The translations under genes and the position numbers were made by a program. From an uncultured Actinomycetes bacterium (GTDB lineage Bacteria > Actinomycetota > Acidimicrobiia > Acidimicrobiales > Ilumatobacteraceae): a stretch of DNA of 61,072 bases. A model generated the notes under the pieces. It saw only the letters and a program-made list of their open reading frames with translations, did not search any database and was not told the origin of the DNA. Below are positions 7,529 through 17,002 of the stretch, in pieces (positions within the stretch are counted from its first letter, which is position 1; the number at the start of each line of letters is the position of its first letter). The DNA is taken from the NCBI GenBank assembly GCA_937927625.1, contig CALBSD010000028.1:1-61072 (forward strand). The letters are read 5' to 3'.

Positions 7529-10180
7529 ATGGCGCTTGCAACACGAATTGCGTTTCGAGAAGTAAAGAAACGGAAAGGACGCACTGCATTAGTTGCAGCT
7601 CTGGTTGCCTTACCACTCGTCGCGATACTTCTGATTTCCACATATATCAACACCACAAATCTTTCAAGTGAGCAACGGTTTGCCCGCGAGTTCGGAACAG
7701 CAAATGTGGCCTTTGATGGATATGGATTTATCCCGGAGGGGAAACAGAATCAGTTACGAGACGTTCTGACGGGAAACCTTGGCAATGAAACGGTTTTTGA
7801 AAATTATTCATTTTGGTCTCGACCTTTATTGGTGGATTCCTCTTCTGTTTCAGAAAACTCTCGTGGGAAATACGTTCGAATTGAGGAACGTACATCTGAT
7901 GCAGCCATTCGTAAAAATGTGATTTCGCTCAGAAGTGGGCGATGGGCTTCTAGTCAGAATGAAATAGCAGTATCAGAATCACTCGCAAGAACTTGGAAAC
8001 TATCTATTGGCCATTCATTGATGTTGGAGATGCCGCAACTCAATCTGAAAGTTGTTGGCATCATTCGCACGCACTATCAGCTCAGGGACGCGGTTGTCTT
8101 TGTTCCCGCAGATAGCGGCTTATCGGTTCCGAATACTCGTAAGACCAGTCGGCTTCTAGTTCAGACATCGCGCCCAATCTTGGAGACAGACCTCGCGGAA
8201 ATATCACGGAAGACGCAATATTTTGACGGGGATGATGATCTGAAGGCCACGTTCGACATGTCGATATTGCCGAGTACTTATGGGAGTCCCGCCGGAATCC
8301 TCAGTTGGATTGCAGTAATGACGGTGATTGCTCTGGCAGTTATGGCCGTATTGATCTCAGCTGCATTCGCCACGAGTGCTCGTCGACAGCTGACGACCAT
8401 CGGGCAACTCTCCGCAAATGGGGCTCAGGGAAGATTGATACAGCGTGCACTTGCATGGCAAGGAGTCTGGAGTGGACTCGGTGGAGTCATTGTTGCAGCC
8501 GGCATCGTTGCGTCCGTATTGACGCTTGGCAAGAGTCAGATGGATTCGTTGGCGGGGTATTCCATTAGCGGCATCAAGATTCCGGTCTATGAATATGTTT
8601 TTGCTGGTTGTCTAGCGGTCGTGGCCTCGATGATTGCTGCGTGGTTACCGTCGCGTACGGCGGCTCGTACAAGTGTTTTAGATGCATTGGCTGGACGCCG
8701 AGGAGAACTTCCGGTTCGGCGCTCATTGCTTCCGTTGGGTCTTTTGTTTTTTGGTTCGGGAGTCGGCCTGGAGTTTTTGGTGGCTCTTGGGGTTCAAAAC
8801 TCGACAGGTAATTCAGATCCCTTTCTGGTCGCAGGAAGTATTGGTGGGTTACTCATCCTTGCGGGGGTCTGCTGCATGGGTCCCGTTGTCATTTCAGTAT
8901 TCAACAAAATCGGAGAAAAATCCTCAGGGGTAATGCGCTTGATGGCCCGAGGCCTGGCTCGCAATCGCTCCCGAAGTGCGGCAGTGGTTGTCTCAATTGC
9001 GACCTTTTCTGGACTTGGCATAGCAATCGCGATGGGCGCGACTTCTGGTGCACAGCCATACGTCAATACGTACTATCCGAACAATGTTGTAGGTGTGACA
9101 TCCGAAAAGTGTGGGGACACTTATCAAGGTCGACCATTTGAATGCACACCTCAACGCGCAAAGCCTGAATTTGAAAATTCAATTTTAAAAATCTTGAAGA
9201 CAGCAGGCAATGTGAAGCAGGTCAGCGTTGACTATGCACAACCAAAAAATATTGACTCAAATTTTTTCGTGCAAGATCAAAGCGGGGTTGACGGCAAATT
9301 GCTGACTGAAAAAATTCTCGTTGCAAACTCAAAAATTCTTGAATTCATCAAGATGAGCGAACGGGATCTCAAGAACTTCAATCGAGTTGGAATTGTCTAC
9401 GCTTTCGATCCGGCAATGAGAAAGCTGTATCAACCTGCGGGGCCCTATTCTGCAAAAGATGGACTCATAGTTCCGTTGAAAACGGGTGTTGTGCGTTATC
9501 CGATGTATCTATTGCGTGATGACGCCGAGTCGTGGGGTAGGTGGCCCATTTTGATTACTGAAAAACGAGCAAATGAAATCGGGTTCACAATATTTAGGGA
9601 TTCAGCTCGTCTTTTCGTAGCCAAAACAAAACTTTCAGAGTCGCAGCGAGTTCAAATCGGTTTTGTCCGACAAATTGCCGCCGAGGCCGATGAGAAGGAG
9701 ATGAGCGTCAAGAACCCTGTAGATCCAGTGTGGATGCCGACTACCGATTTTATGTATGCAGACGAATTCAGCCGAGTTTCTGTCCAGTCCGTCTACGCCT
9801 TTATTGCAGGAGGTCTTCTTCTGCTTGTTCTCATCATCGTTGCGATAGGGCTGTCGTTAATGTCGACCGAAGGAAAAGATGAGCGAGATGTCCTGCTTGC
9901 CGTCGGTGCGAATCCTTCGACACTTTCAAAACTTGCGGGTCTTCGTGCGTTCTGGCTGAGTTTCCTCGGTTTGCTTATCGCAATTCCTGTTGCAGTCATT
10001 CCTATGTCGGTCGTTCTAAAAGCAGGAGCTGATCCGGGAACTAACCCCATACGTATTCCTTGGTCATTGTTCGCCCTTCTTGGGACTGTTCCGTTGATTG
10101 CTTATGTAGTGGCACGATTTTCAAGTGCTCTTGCTCAAATCATCCGTCCGATTCATGTCTCGAACGCTCAGTTTGAATAG
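7529..10180 (+). CDS. ABC transporter permease with two FtsX/MacB domains
   Basis: Large membrane subunit of 883 residues. An N-terminal helix (ALVAALVALPLVAILLIST) is followed by a long extracytoplasmic domain, then three helices in the FtsX pattern near residues 260-400, a central helical pair near 415-470, a second extracytoplasmic domain that is Lys/Asn-rich (about 500-740), and a final FtsX helix set ending near 870. This doubled layout is that of full-length FtsX-like permeases partnered with LolD/MacB ATPases. The start has a good ribosome site (AGGGG) in the 5-bp gap after the ATPase gene. Codons are A/T-richer than neighbours, suggesting acquisition. Substrate unknown; lipoprotein, lipid or antimicrobial peptide handling are all possible. 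Confidence 0.88.
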   Translation: MALATRIAFREVKKRKGRTALVAALVALPLVAILLISTYINTTNLSSEQRFAREFGTANVAFDGYGFIPEGKQNQLRDVLTGNLGNETVFENYSFWSRPLLVDSSSVSENSRGKYVRIEERTSDAAIRKNVISLRSGRWASSQNEIAVSESLARTWKLSIGHSLMLEMPQLNLKVVGIIRTHYQLRDAVVFVPADSGLSVPNTRKTSRLLVQTSRPILETDLAEISRKTQYFDGDDDLKATFDMSILPSTYGSPAGILSWIAVMTVIALAVMAVLISAAFATSARRQLTTIGQLSANGAQGRLIQRALAWQGVWSGLGGVIVAAGIVASVLTLGKSQMDSLAGYSISGIKIPVYEYVFAGCLAVVASMIAAWLPSRTAARTSVLDALAGRRGELPVRRSLLPLGLLFFGSGVGLEFLVALGVQNSTGNSDPFLVAGSIGGLLILAGVCCMGPVVISVFNKIGEKSSGVMRLMARGLARNRSRSAAVVVSIATFSGLGIAIAMGATSGAQPYVNTYYPNNVVGVTSEKCGDTYQGRPFECTPQRAKPEFENSILKILKTAGNVKQVSVDYAQPKNIDSNFFVQDQSGVDGKLLTEKILVANSKILEFIKMSERDLKNFNRVGIVYAFDPAMRKLYQPAGPYSAKDGLIVPLKTGVVRYPMYLLRDDAESWGRWPILITEKRANEIGFTIFRDSARLFVAKTKLSESQRVQIGFVRQIAAEADEKEMSVKNPVDPVWMPTTDFMYADEFSRVSVQSVYAFIAGGLLLLVLIIVAIGLSLMSTEGKDERDVLLAVGANPSTLSKLAGLRAFWLSFLGLLIAIPVAVIPMSVVLKAGADPGTNPIRIPWSLFALLGTVPLIAYVVARFSSALAQIIRPIHVSNAQFE

Positions 10181-10203
10181 CACCCCTGATACCGTCAAGG
10201 CTT

Positions 10204-11109
10204 ATGAAAATTGGCATTTTTGGTGGGGCAGTAAACGACGGAACGATTGATGATGTCGTTGCTGAGGCTCGTTCTGCAGAGCAAGACGGTTTCGCGAGCT
10301 ACTGGGCTCCCAACATCTTCGGACACGATGCGCTGACCGCATTGGCTGTTGTTGGTCGTGAAGTTCCTCGTATCGAGTTGGGCACCTCAGTGGTCCCGAC
10401 ATACCCTCGTCACCCACATGCCATCGCGCAGCAGTGCCACACAGTGGCTGCCGCTTCAGGAAATCGCCTCACATTGGGTATTGGTCTCAGCCACAAGATC
10501 GTGATCGAGAACATGCTCGGTATGTCATACGACAAGCCAGTGCGTCACCTTCGTGAATACCTCAGCGTTCTCATGCCGTTGTCGCGCAATGAACCTGCCA
10601 ACTTCGACGGCGAGACATACAAGGTGCACGGTGGCATCGCTGCTAAGGGCTCCAATGGCTTCGGTGTTGTTGTCGCAGCACTTGGTGAGCAGATGCTTCG
10701 CGTGACCGCAGCAATGGCTGACGGAACACTCACATGGTGCACCGGCCCAGCAACACTTGCCGAACACACCATCCCCACCATCACACGCGCAGCAGATGAA
10801 CTTGGTCGCCCAACACCTCGCGTGATTGCGGCATTGCCAGTGTGCGTCACCACCGACAAGGCGGCCGCTGCAGAACGCGCCGCCAAGGTGTTCGCCGTGT
10901 ACGGCACCCTGCCTAGCTACCGCGCCATGCTCGACCGTGAAGGTGCAGCAGGTCCAGCCGATATTGCAATCACTGGCACAGTGTCGGAAGTACAAGATCG
11001 CATTGCAGCACTTGCAGCAATCGGAGTCACCGACTTCGCCGCTGTCGAGTTCGGTGCAACACCAGAAGAAATCGCTGAGACACGCGCAGCAGTGAAGGGC
11101 CTTCTCTAA
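10204..11109 (+). CDS. F420-dependent LLM-class oxidoreductase (TIGR03564-like)
   Basis: A 301-residue luciferase-like TIM-barrel enzyme distinct from the one at the window start. The N-terminus KIGIFGGAVNDGTIDDVV, then FASYWAPNIFGHDALTAL and IELGTSVVPTYPRHPHAIAQQ match a subfamily of F420-dependent oxidoreductases common in actinobacteria. The substrate is unknown. TACCGT at 10190-10195 lies 8 nt before the ATG, suggesting a leaderless mRNA. The stop codon overlaps the start of the flavin oxidoreductase gene by one base, so the two are probably translated together. Confidence 0.9.
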   Translation: MKIGIFGGAVNDGTIDDVVAEARSAEQDGFASYWAPNIFGHDALTALAVVGREVPRIELGTSVVPTYPRHPHAIAQQCHTVAAASGNRLTLGIGLSHKIVIENMLGMSYDKPVRHLREYLSVLMPLSRNEPANFDGETYKVHGGIAAKGSNGFGVVVAALGEQMLRVTAAMADGTLTWCTGPATLAEHTIPTITRAADELGRPTPRVIAALPVCVTTDKAAAAERAAKVFAVYGTLPSYRAMLDREGAAGPADIAITGTVSEVQDRIAALAAIGVTDFAAVEFGATPEEIAETRAAVKGLL

Positions 11110-12188
11110 TGGCAACACTTTTTGACACCGTCACATTCGCCCACGGTCCTTCACTGAAAAACCGCTTTATGTTGGCGCCGCTGACGAACTCTCAAAGTGG
11201 TGCTGATGGCGTCCTCTCCGATGATGAGTATCGCTGGCTCACCATGCGTGCCGAAGGTGGCTTTGCTCTCACAATGACATGTGCATCGCACGTGCAGGCA
11301 GTGGGTCAGGGTTTCCCTGGACAGCTTGGTTGCTTTGATGACTCACACATTCCAGGTCTTGCTCGTTTGGCCGAAGGTATCAAGCAACAGGATTCTCTCG
11401 CTGTTGTGCAATTGCATCACGCAGGACGCCGTTCACCAAAGGAGCTCATTGGCACAGACCCAGTGAGCTCTGGCGTTGACGAAAAAATGGGCTCTCGTGC
11501 CATGACCACCGCTGAAGTCGAGCAGATGATTGAAGATTTCATCTCTGCTGCAATTCGCGTGCAGAAGGCTGGCTTCCAAGGCGTAGAGCTTCACGGAGCT
11601 CACGACTACCTCATCTGCCAGTTTCTCAATGAAGAACTCAACAAGCGTCGCGACAAGTTCGGTGGCTCTCTAGAAAACCGCGCGCGCGTTCTCTTCAACA
11701 TTGTTGCTGGCATTCGCGATTGCTGTGGTGAAGATTTCCATATCGCAGTCCGCCTCTCGCCCGAGCGTTTCGGCATGAAGACATCCGACATCATTCAGGT
11801 GTTCAAGCGTCTTGTGAAGGAAGGCAACGTCGACATGATCGACATGTCTTTATGGGATTGCTTCAAGTTGGGCGCCGATGAAGAGTTCGCCGATCAGCGT
11901 CTCATCGACATCTTCGCCAACCTTGAGCGTGGCGATGTGAAGTTGGCTGTTGCTGGCAAGTTGTACACCGCAGAAGACATGCAGAAGTGCATCGATGCCG
12001 GTGCCGACATCGTGGCCGTTGGTCGCGCTGCAGTCACAAATCATGACTTCCCATTGCAGACTCGCAACAATCCGAAGTTTGTGATGCGCGAGCTTCCTGT
12101 TCCTCGTGCAACATTGCGAGAAGAAGGTCTCAGCGACACCTTCATTCAGTACATGGGCAACTGGCCCGGCTTCGTCGAAGCCGAATAG
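11109..12188 (+). CDS. NADH:flavin oxidoreductase (old yellow enzyme family)
   Basis: A 359-residue FMN TIM-barrel enzyme. Recognisable blocks are LKNRFMLAPLTNSQ at the N-terminus, VVQLHHAGRR, the active-site segment GVELHGAHDYLICQFL (substrate-binding His and neighbouring His) followed by NKRRDKFGGSLENRARVL, and the phosphate-binding end VAVGRAAVTNHDFPLQ. Family members reduce activated C=C bonds with NAD(P)H. Coupled (TAATG) to the upstream F420 oxidoreductase, which suggests sequential redox steps on one compound; that link is inference. Confidence 0.92.
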   Translation: MATLFDTVTFAHGPSLKNRFMLAPLTNSQSGADGVLSDDEYRWLTMRAEGGFALTMTCASHVQAVGQGFPGQLGCFDDSHIPGLARLAEGIKQQDSLAVVQLHHAGRRSPKELIGTDPVSSGVDEKMGSRAMTTAEVEQMIEDFISAAIRVQKAGFQGVELHGAHDYLICQFLNEELNKRRDKFGGSLENRARVLFNIVAGIRDCCGEDFHIAVRLSPERFGMKTSDIIQVFKRLVKEGNVDMIDMSLWDCFKLGADEEFADQRLIDIFANLERGDVKLAVAGKLYTAEDMQKCIDAGADIVAVGRAAVTNHDFPLQTRNNPKFVMRELPVPRATLREEGLSDTFIQYMGNWPGFVEAE

Positions 12189-12206
12189 TGAGCCCCCAGT
12201 AACGAA

Positions 12207-13850
12207 TTACTTGTGCAGGTTCACGGGCGTGCCCGTGGTGCCCACCTGATCAAAGAAGTCATTGCCCTTGTCGTCAACAACGATGAAGGCGGGGAAGTCC
12301 TGAACTTCAATCTTCCACACTGCTTCCATGCCAAGTTCTGGGTACTCCAGCACTTCCACTTTGGTGATGCAATCTTGTGCAAGACGAGCTGCAGGACCGC
12401 CAATGGAGCCCAAGTAGAAACCACCATGTGCGTTGCACGCGTCGGTCACTTGTCGTGACCGGTTGCCCTTCGCCAGCATGACAAATGAGCCGCCTGCTGC
12501 TTGGAAATCTTCCACGTAGCTATCCATACGCCCAGCAGTTGTAGGTCCGAATGAACCAGAGGCCATACCTTCTGGGGTCTTTGCTGGACCTGCGTAATAC
12601 ACGGCGTGATCCTTCATGTATTGAGGCAAGCCCTGGCCAGCGTCAAGACGTTCCTTCAACTTTGCATGTGCAATGTCGCGTGCAACAACGACGGGGCCAG
12701 TAAGCATCACGCGAGTCTTCACGGGGTACTTGCTGAGTGTTGCGCGGATCTGATCCATTGGCTGGTTGAGGTCGATGTGTACCACTTCGTCGCTGAGATC
12801 ATCATGCGTGACTTCAGGAAGGAACCGTGCAGGATCTGTCTCAAGCGCCTCGATAAAGATGCCGTCTTTGGTGATCTTGCCAAGTGCTTGGCGGTCTGCG
12901 CTGCACGACACTGCGAATGCAACGGGGCAACTTGCGCCGTGGCGCGGCAAACGGATCACGCGTACGTCGTGGCAGAAATACTTGCCACCGAACTGTGCGC
13001 CGATTCCGGTCTCTTGCGAAAGCTTCAGAACTTTTGCTTCAAGTTCAATGTCGCGGAAGCCATTGCCAAGGTCGCTTCCTTGTGTAGGAAGTGAGTCGAG
13101 GTAATGCGTGCTTGCAAGCTTTGCTGTTTCCACTGCCTGCTCTGCTGATGTTCCACCGATGACGACTGCAAGGTGATACGGAGGACATGCTGCGGTGCCC
13201 AAGCTGATCAACTTTTCAAAGATCCACGGAAGAAGCGTCTTCTCATTGAGCAATGCCTTGGTCTCTTGGAAGAGGTAGCTCTTGTTTGCAGAGCCGCCAC
13301 CTTTGGCCATGAAGAGGAACTTGTACGCGTCGCCGTCAACAGCACTGATCTTGATTTCTGCAGGAAGGTTGTTGCCGGTGTTCTTCTCTTCGTACATCGA
13401 GATGGGTGCCATCTGGCTATAACGCAAGTTGCTTGTTTGGTACGTATTGAAAACACCGCGAGCAATTGCTTCCTCGTCGTTGCCGCCCGACATGACGAAC
13501 TGGCCCTTCTTGCCCTTGACGATTGCAGTGCCAGTGTCTTGGCACATTGGCAATACGCCGCCGGCAGCAATGCTTGCGTTCTTTAACAGGTCAAGTGCAA
13601 CGAACTTGTCATTTGCGCTTGCCTCTGGGTCATTCAAAATATTGTTCAACTGCTGCAAGTGGTCACTGCGCAAGAGGTGTGCAATATCGCGCATCGCTGT
13701 CTGCGTGAGAAGTGTGATTGCCCCTGGATCCACCTTCAAGAACGTGCCGAGCGGTGTCTCCACTTGCGACACGCCTTCGGTGCTAATCAGCCGGTACTCG
13801 GTGGTGTCGGGGCCGAGGGGGAGAATCTCTGTAAATGCGAAATCAGGCAT
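12207..13850 (-). CDS. fumA: Fumarate hydratase class I (4Fe-4S)
   Basis: Interconverts fumarate and L-malate in the TCA cycle. The 547-residue length matches single-chain class I fumarases (FumA/FumB), not the FumC type. Cluster cysteines are seen in GVLPMCQDTGTAIV, in the block YFCHDVRVIRLPRHGASCP, and further on; the C-terminal half has PEGMASGSFGPTTAGRMDSY, the beta-domain signature. The start is set at ATG 13848-13850 because TAGCCT (minus strand, 13857-13862) sits exactly 6 nt upstream; a TTG two codons earlier is unlikely. The cluster makes it oxygen-sensitive. It is convergent with the OYE gene and is preceded on its own strand by hrpB. Confidence 0.95.
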   Translation of the reverse strand: MPDFAFTEILPLGPDTTEYRLISTEGVSQVETPLGTFLKVDPGAITLLTQTAMRDIAHLLRSDHLQQLNNILNDPEASANDKFVALDLLKNASIAAGGVLPMCQDTGTAIVKGKKGQFVMSGGNDEEAIARGVFNTYQTSNLRYSQMAPISMYEEKNTGNNLPAEIKISAVDGDAYKFLFMAKGGGSANKSYLFQETKALLNEKTLLPWIFEKLISLGTAACPPYHLAVVIGGTSAEQAVETAKLASTHYLDSLPTQGSDLGNGFRDIELEAKVLKLSQETGIGAQFGGKYFCHDVRVIRLPRHGASCPVAFAVSCSADRQALGKITKDGIFIEALETDPARFLPEVTHDDLSDEVVHIDLNQPMDQIRATLSKYPVKTRVMLTGPVVVARDIAHAKLKERLDAGQGLPQYMKDHAVYYAGPAKTPEGMASGSFGPTTAGRMDSYVEDFQAAGGSFVMLAKGNRSRQVTDACNAHGGFYLGSIGGPAARLAQDCITKVEVLEYPELGMEAVWKIEVQDFPAFIVVDDKGNDFFDQVGTTGTPVNLHK

Positions 13851-13908
13851 ACGCAAAGGCTAGAGCGCAGGCCGTGTTCCAGTCCTATGCGTCTCTGTGG
13901 CATTCGCC

Positions 13909-16434
13909 TTAGGCGCGGGGGTCAAGTGGCCAGTCGTGCTTGGGGTATCGCCCCGCCATGTCCTTGCGCACTTCAGCCCAACTGCCCGTCCAGAAGTTAG
14001 GAAGGTCAGCAGTGATCTGAATGGGGCGGTCGGCAGGCGAGAGAAGCTGAATACGCAGGGGAACAGCGCCATTCAGCACGCTGGGGTGTGTGGGCACGCC
14101 ATAGAGATGTTGCACACGTATTGCAATGGTGGGCGCGGTGGGGTCGGCGTAGTTGATGTCCACTGGGCGGCCGCGAGGAGGTTCATACTTTGCCGGGGCG
14201 AGGGACTCCATTGAACTGCTCTTGTCCCAGCCCAAGTTTGATTGCAACACCATGGTGAGGTCGACTGCGGCGAGGTCAGCTTTGCCAGTTGCGCCGGCAA
14301 GGTAGGGCAACAGCCATTCGTTCATGGTTGCCATGAGATGTGAGTTGGAAGTCTCGGGCCAATCATCGCCTAAGTGATGACGAAGGAATGCAATGCGCTG
14401 ACGGAACTGAGTGGCAGCGCCTCCGCCTAAGACAGCCATGCTGGTGGCCTTCACGCGATCCAACAATGCGTCAGTTGTTTCGTCGCCTGCGACAGGTGTG
14501 AGATCACGTTCGTCGATACGGATACTGCCGACTTTGCGCACCACGCGTTGCACGAGGTCATCGCGACCTTTATCCCACATCAGATACGACTCAACCTCCA
14601 CATCGTCGCCGAGTACCGGCGCAATCAGTTCAAGATCAACTGCTGCGGCACGTCGCACGCGCGACACGTTGCGTTGTGCATCAATGTCGGCAGCAACGAT
14701 GAATTGTTCACGAGCAATGGAATCTTTTGAATCCATGTTCACGCCGCCACCGCCACGCATCACAAACTGACCCGCAGATGAACGCCGCATTGCAAAGCGA
14801 TCGGGATACGCAGACAGTAGAACTGCGCCACACAGAGAATCCACCATGTCTGCACTGCAGTGAGCGTTGGTATCGATGTTGCTGCGTCGTGCAATGTCTC
14901 GTGCAGCATCTCGCACTCGGTGTAACGCACCGCGATCGACCAAGTCGTGACGCTCGATATCCATCACAGCCTTGACACGTACGGCGAGGTCGGTGGGTAA
15001 GGAATCAGGTCGTCCACGCATGATGTCGCGCTCTTCCACAAGCGCTGCAACAACACACGCCACCCAACCTTGGGGTGCATACTCACGGTTGCGAGCCACC
15101 ATCGTGCCGAGGCGTGGATGCAACGGCAGACCGAGTACCTGTCGACCTAATGCGGTGATTGCGCCATTGCTGTCCAGCAAGTGCAACATGGTCAACGTTT
15201 CTGTTGCAAGCTTCATGTTGCGTTCCGGTGGCACATCAAGGAATGTCAGTTCACTCAATGGTGTTCCCCACGCTGCAATCTCTAACGCGGGCCCACATAA
15301 ATCTGCTTGTGTGATTTCTGCGGGCAAATGTGCAAGGCGAGTGGAATCCTCGATGCGGCTCCACAAGCGATACGCCACGCCCTCTTTCACGCGTCCTGCA
15401 CGACCACTGCGTTGTTCGGCACTGGCGCGTGACGATGTCACCGTGACGAGTTCGGTGAGTCCGGTGCGGGAATCTAAGCGGGGAGTGCGTGCGAGCCCTG
15501 CATCAACAACAATGTGCACGCCTTCAACGGTGAGAGACGTCTCTGCAATATCGGTACTCAGCACAACACGGCGACGGCCATCAGGGCTGGCGTTTAATGC
15601 TGCATCTTGTTCGGCAAACGGCAGTGCTCCAGCAAGGCGCAAAACATCAACGTTTCCTGGCACACGCTCACGCAACACATTCTGTGCACGATTGATTTCA
15701 CCAATGCCCGGCAAGAACACCAACATGTCGCCTTCGTCATCACGCAATGACGTCAACACGGTTTCTGCAATGGCATTTTCTAAACGATCATCGCGTTGAC
15801 GTGGCACGTAGCGAACATCAACAGGGAAGGTGCGACCCATCGAGGTGATGACTGGTGCATCGCCTTGTTCATCTGCAAGAACACCCGCGAACAGTTCTGC
15901 TTGTGCCGTTGCCGACATCGCCAAGATGCGCACATCGGAATTGAATGTCTTGATGGCGTCAAGAAGAAATGCCAAGCCAAGGTCAGTGGGCAGGTTGCGC
16001 TCATGCACTTCGTCAAAGATGACAACAGCAGTGCCTTCGAGTGTCGGGTCGTTCTGCAAGCGGCGCGTCAAGATTCCTTCAGTGAGAACTTCAATGCGGG
16101 TGTCTGGGCCGATGCGGCGCTCATCGCGAGTTTGATAACCAACGGTGTCGCCGGGCTTTTCGCCCAAGATGTGCGCCATGCGTTGTGCTGCTGCACGCGC
16201 GGCAAGGCGACGCGGTTCCAGCATGATGATGCGACGACCAGCAATCCATGGCTCATCAATGAGGCGTAATGGAACAAGAGTGGTTTTGCCCGCACCAGGC
16301 GGCGCAACCAATACAGCGTGCTTGCGTGTTGCTAATGCAGTACGAAGAGGCGCAATGGCCTCTTCAACGGGAAGACCCGAGGGAGGAAGTCGATCAGACA
16401 AGCGCAGGTGTGCCGCGGAATGTTCCGGGGTCAC
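13909..16434 (-). CDS. hrpB: ATP-dependent RNA helicase HrpB
   Basis: DEAH-box helicase of 841 residues, the usual HrpB length. Motif I is APPGAGKTT, motif II DEVHER, motif III SATAQ, motif V STDIAETSLTVEGV and motif VI QRSGRAGR. Helicase-associated and HrpB C-terminal domains follow, ending RKDMAGRYPKHDWPLDPRA. The cellular job of HrpB is poorly known; RNA remodelling is likely. The GTG start at 16434 overlaps the upstream thioredoxin-like gene by 41 bp. Since that gene is terminated within the overlap, cotranslation is likely, but a slightly later start is possible because the conserved part begins around LPVEEAIAPLRTAL. Confidence 0.93.
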   Translation of the reverse strand: MTPEHSAAHLRLSDRLPPSGLPVEEAIAPLRTALATRKHAVLVAPPGAGKTTLVPLRLIDEPWIAGRRIIMLEPRRLAARAAAQRMAHILGEKPGDTVGYQTRDERRIGPDTRIEVLTEGILTRRLQNDPTLEGTAVVIFDEVHERNLPTDLGLAFLLDAIKTFNSDVRILAMSATAQAELFAGVLADEQGDAPVITSMGRTFPVDVRYVPRQRDDRLENAIAETVLTSLRDDEGDMLVFLPGIGEINRAQNVLRERVPGNVDVLRLAGALPFAEQDAALNASPDGRRRVVLSTDIAETSLTVEGVHIVVDAGLARTPRLDSRTGLTELVTVTSSRASAEQRSGRAGRVKEGVAYRLWSRIEDSTRLAHLPAEITQADLCGPALEIAAWGTPLSELTFLDVPPERNMKLATETLTMLHLLDSNGAITALGRQVLGLPLHPRLGTMVARNREYAPQGWVACVVAALVEERDIMRGRPDSLPTDLAVRVKAVMDIERHDLVDRGALHRVRDAARDIARRSNIDTNAHCSADMVDSLCGAVLLSAYPDRFAMRRSSAGQFVMRGGGGVNMDSKDSIAREQFIVAADIDAQRNVSRVRRAAAVDLELIAPVLGDDVEVESYLMWDKGRDDLVQRVVRKVGSIRIDERDLTPVAGDETTDALLDRVKATSMAVLGGGAATQFRQRIAFLRHHLGDDWPETSNSHLMATMNEWLLPYLAGATGKADLAAVDLTMVLQSNLGWDKSSSMESLAPAKYEPPRGRPVDINYADPTAPTIAIRVQHLYGVPTHPSVLNGAVPLRIQLLSPADRPIQITADLPNFWTGSWAEVRKDMAGRYPKHDWPLDPRA

Positions 16435-16894
16435 CAGCGGCAGGAATGGTTGGCTTTGACCATGCAGTCAACGAAGCAATCTTTGCTGCAACTTCTTTCC
16501 AGTCAGCAGCAGACCAGCCCTGCGCAGCGGCAGGAACTGAACCATCGGACTGGATGACAAGGAAAGCAGGAAGTTCGGTGAGGCCAAGTGCCTTCACAGC
16601 AGAACGTGTGGGGTCACAGAACACGATGAACTCATCGGCGTATGGGCCAAGGAATGCGCGAGCATCTTCGGCTTCGCAGGTGATGAGGAAGTTGACGCGA
16701 ATCGCTGCACCAGAGAACTGACGCATGATGCGAACAGCAGTCTCAAGAATCCATGAGCTCTCGTTGGTGAAAGGGTCGAGCACGACGGTGCCAAGGTGGA
16801 AGGTAGTGAGCCACTGACGAAGTGTCTTTGCCTCGCCCATAAGCGGGGTGAGGGTGATGTCGAGGCTGGGGGAAGAAAGAGGTGTGCTTGCCAC
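16394..16894 (-). CDS. Thioredoxin-fold protein lacking the CXXC motif
   Basis: A 166-residue cytosolic protein. The central stretch GAAIRVNFLITCEAEDARAF, then EFIVFCDPTRSAVKALGLTELPAFLVIQSDG with a cis-Pro-like LPAF, and the final amphipathic helix suggest a thioredoxin fold. The position where CXXC is expected (after TVVLDPFTNESSW) has no cysteines, so classical disulphide exchange is unlikely. GTG start; TAGCGT (minus strand, 16902-16907) lies 7 nt upstream, supporting a leaderless start. It overlaps hrpB. The function is not known to me. Confidence 0.75.
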   Translation of the reverse strand: MASTPLSSPSLDITLTPLMGEAKTLRQWLTTFHLGTVVLDPFTNESSWILETAVRIMRQFSGAAIRVNFLITCEAEDARAFLGPYADEFIVFCDPTRSAVKALGLTELPAFLVIQSDGSVPAAAQGWSAADWKEVAAKIASLTAWSKPTIPAAGDPGTFRGTPALV

Positions 16895-17002
16895 GTCGTC
16901 AACGCTAGTTGGTGAGGGGGTGTCACGAGAACCCCTTGGAATCGGATTTTCGTCTCGGGGTCCACTGACTGCCTTGCGGGATAAGGGGTCTAGGTTGGAG
17001 AC

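Noticed and set aside
14972..15799. Long plus-strand open frame antisense to hrpB
   Set aside because: Its residues are Arg/Ser/Thr-rich and motif-free, and it mirrors the well-conserved helicase reading frame. It is a shadow.
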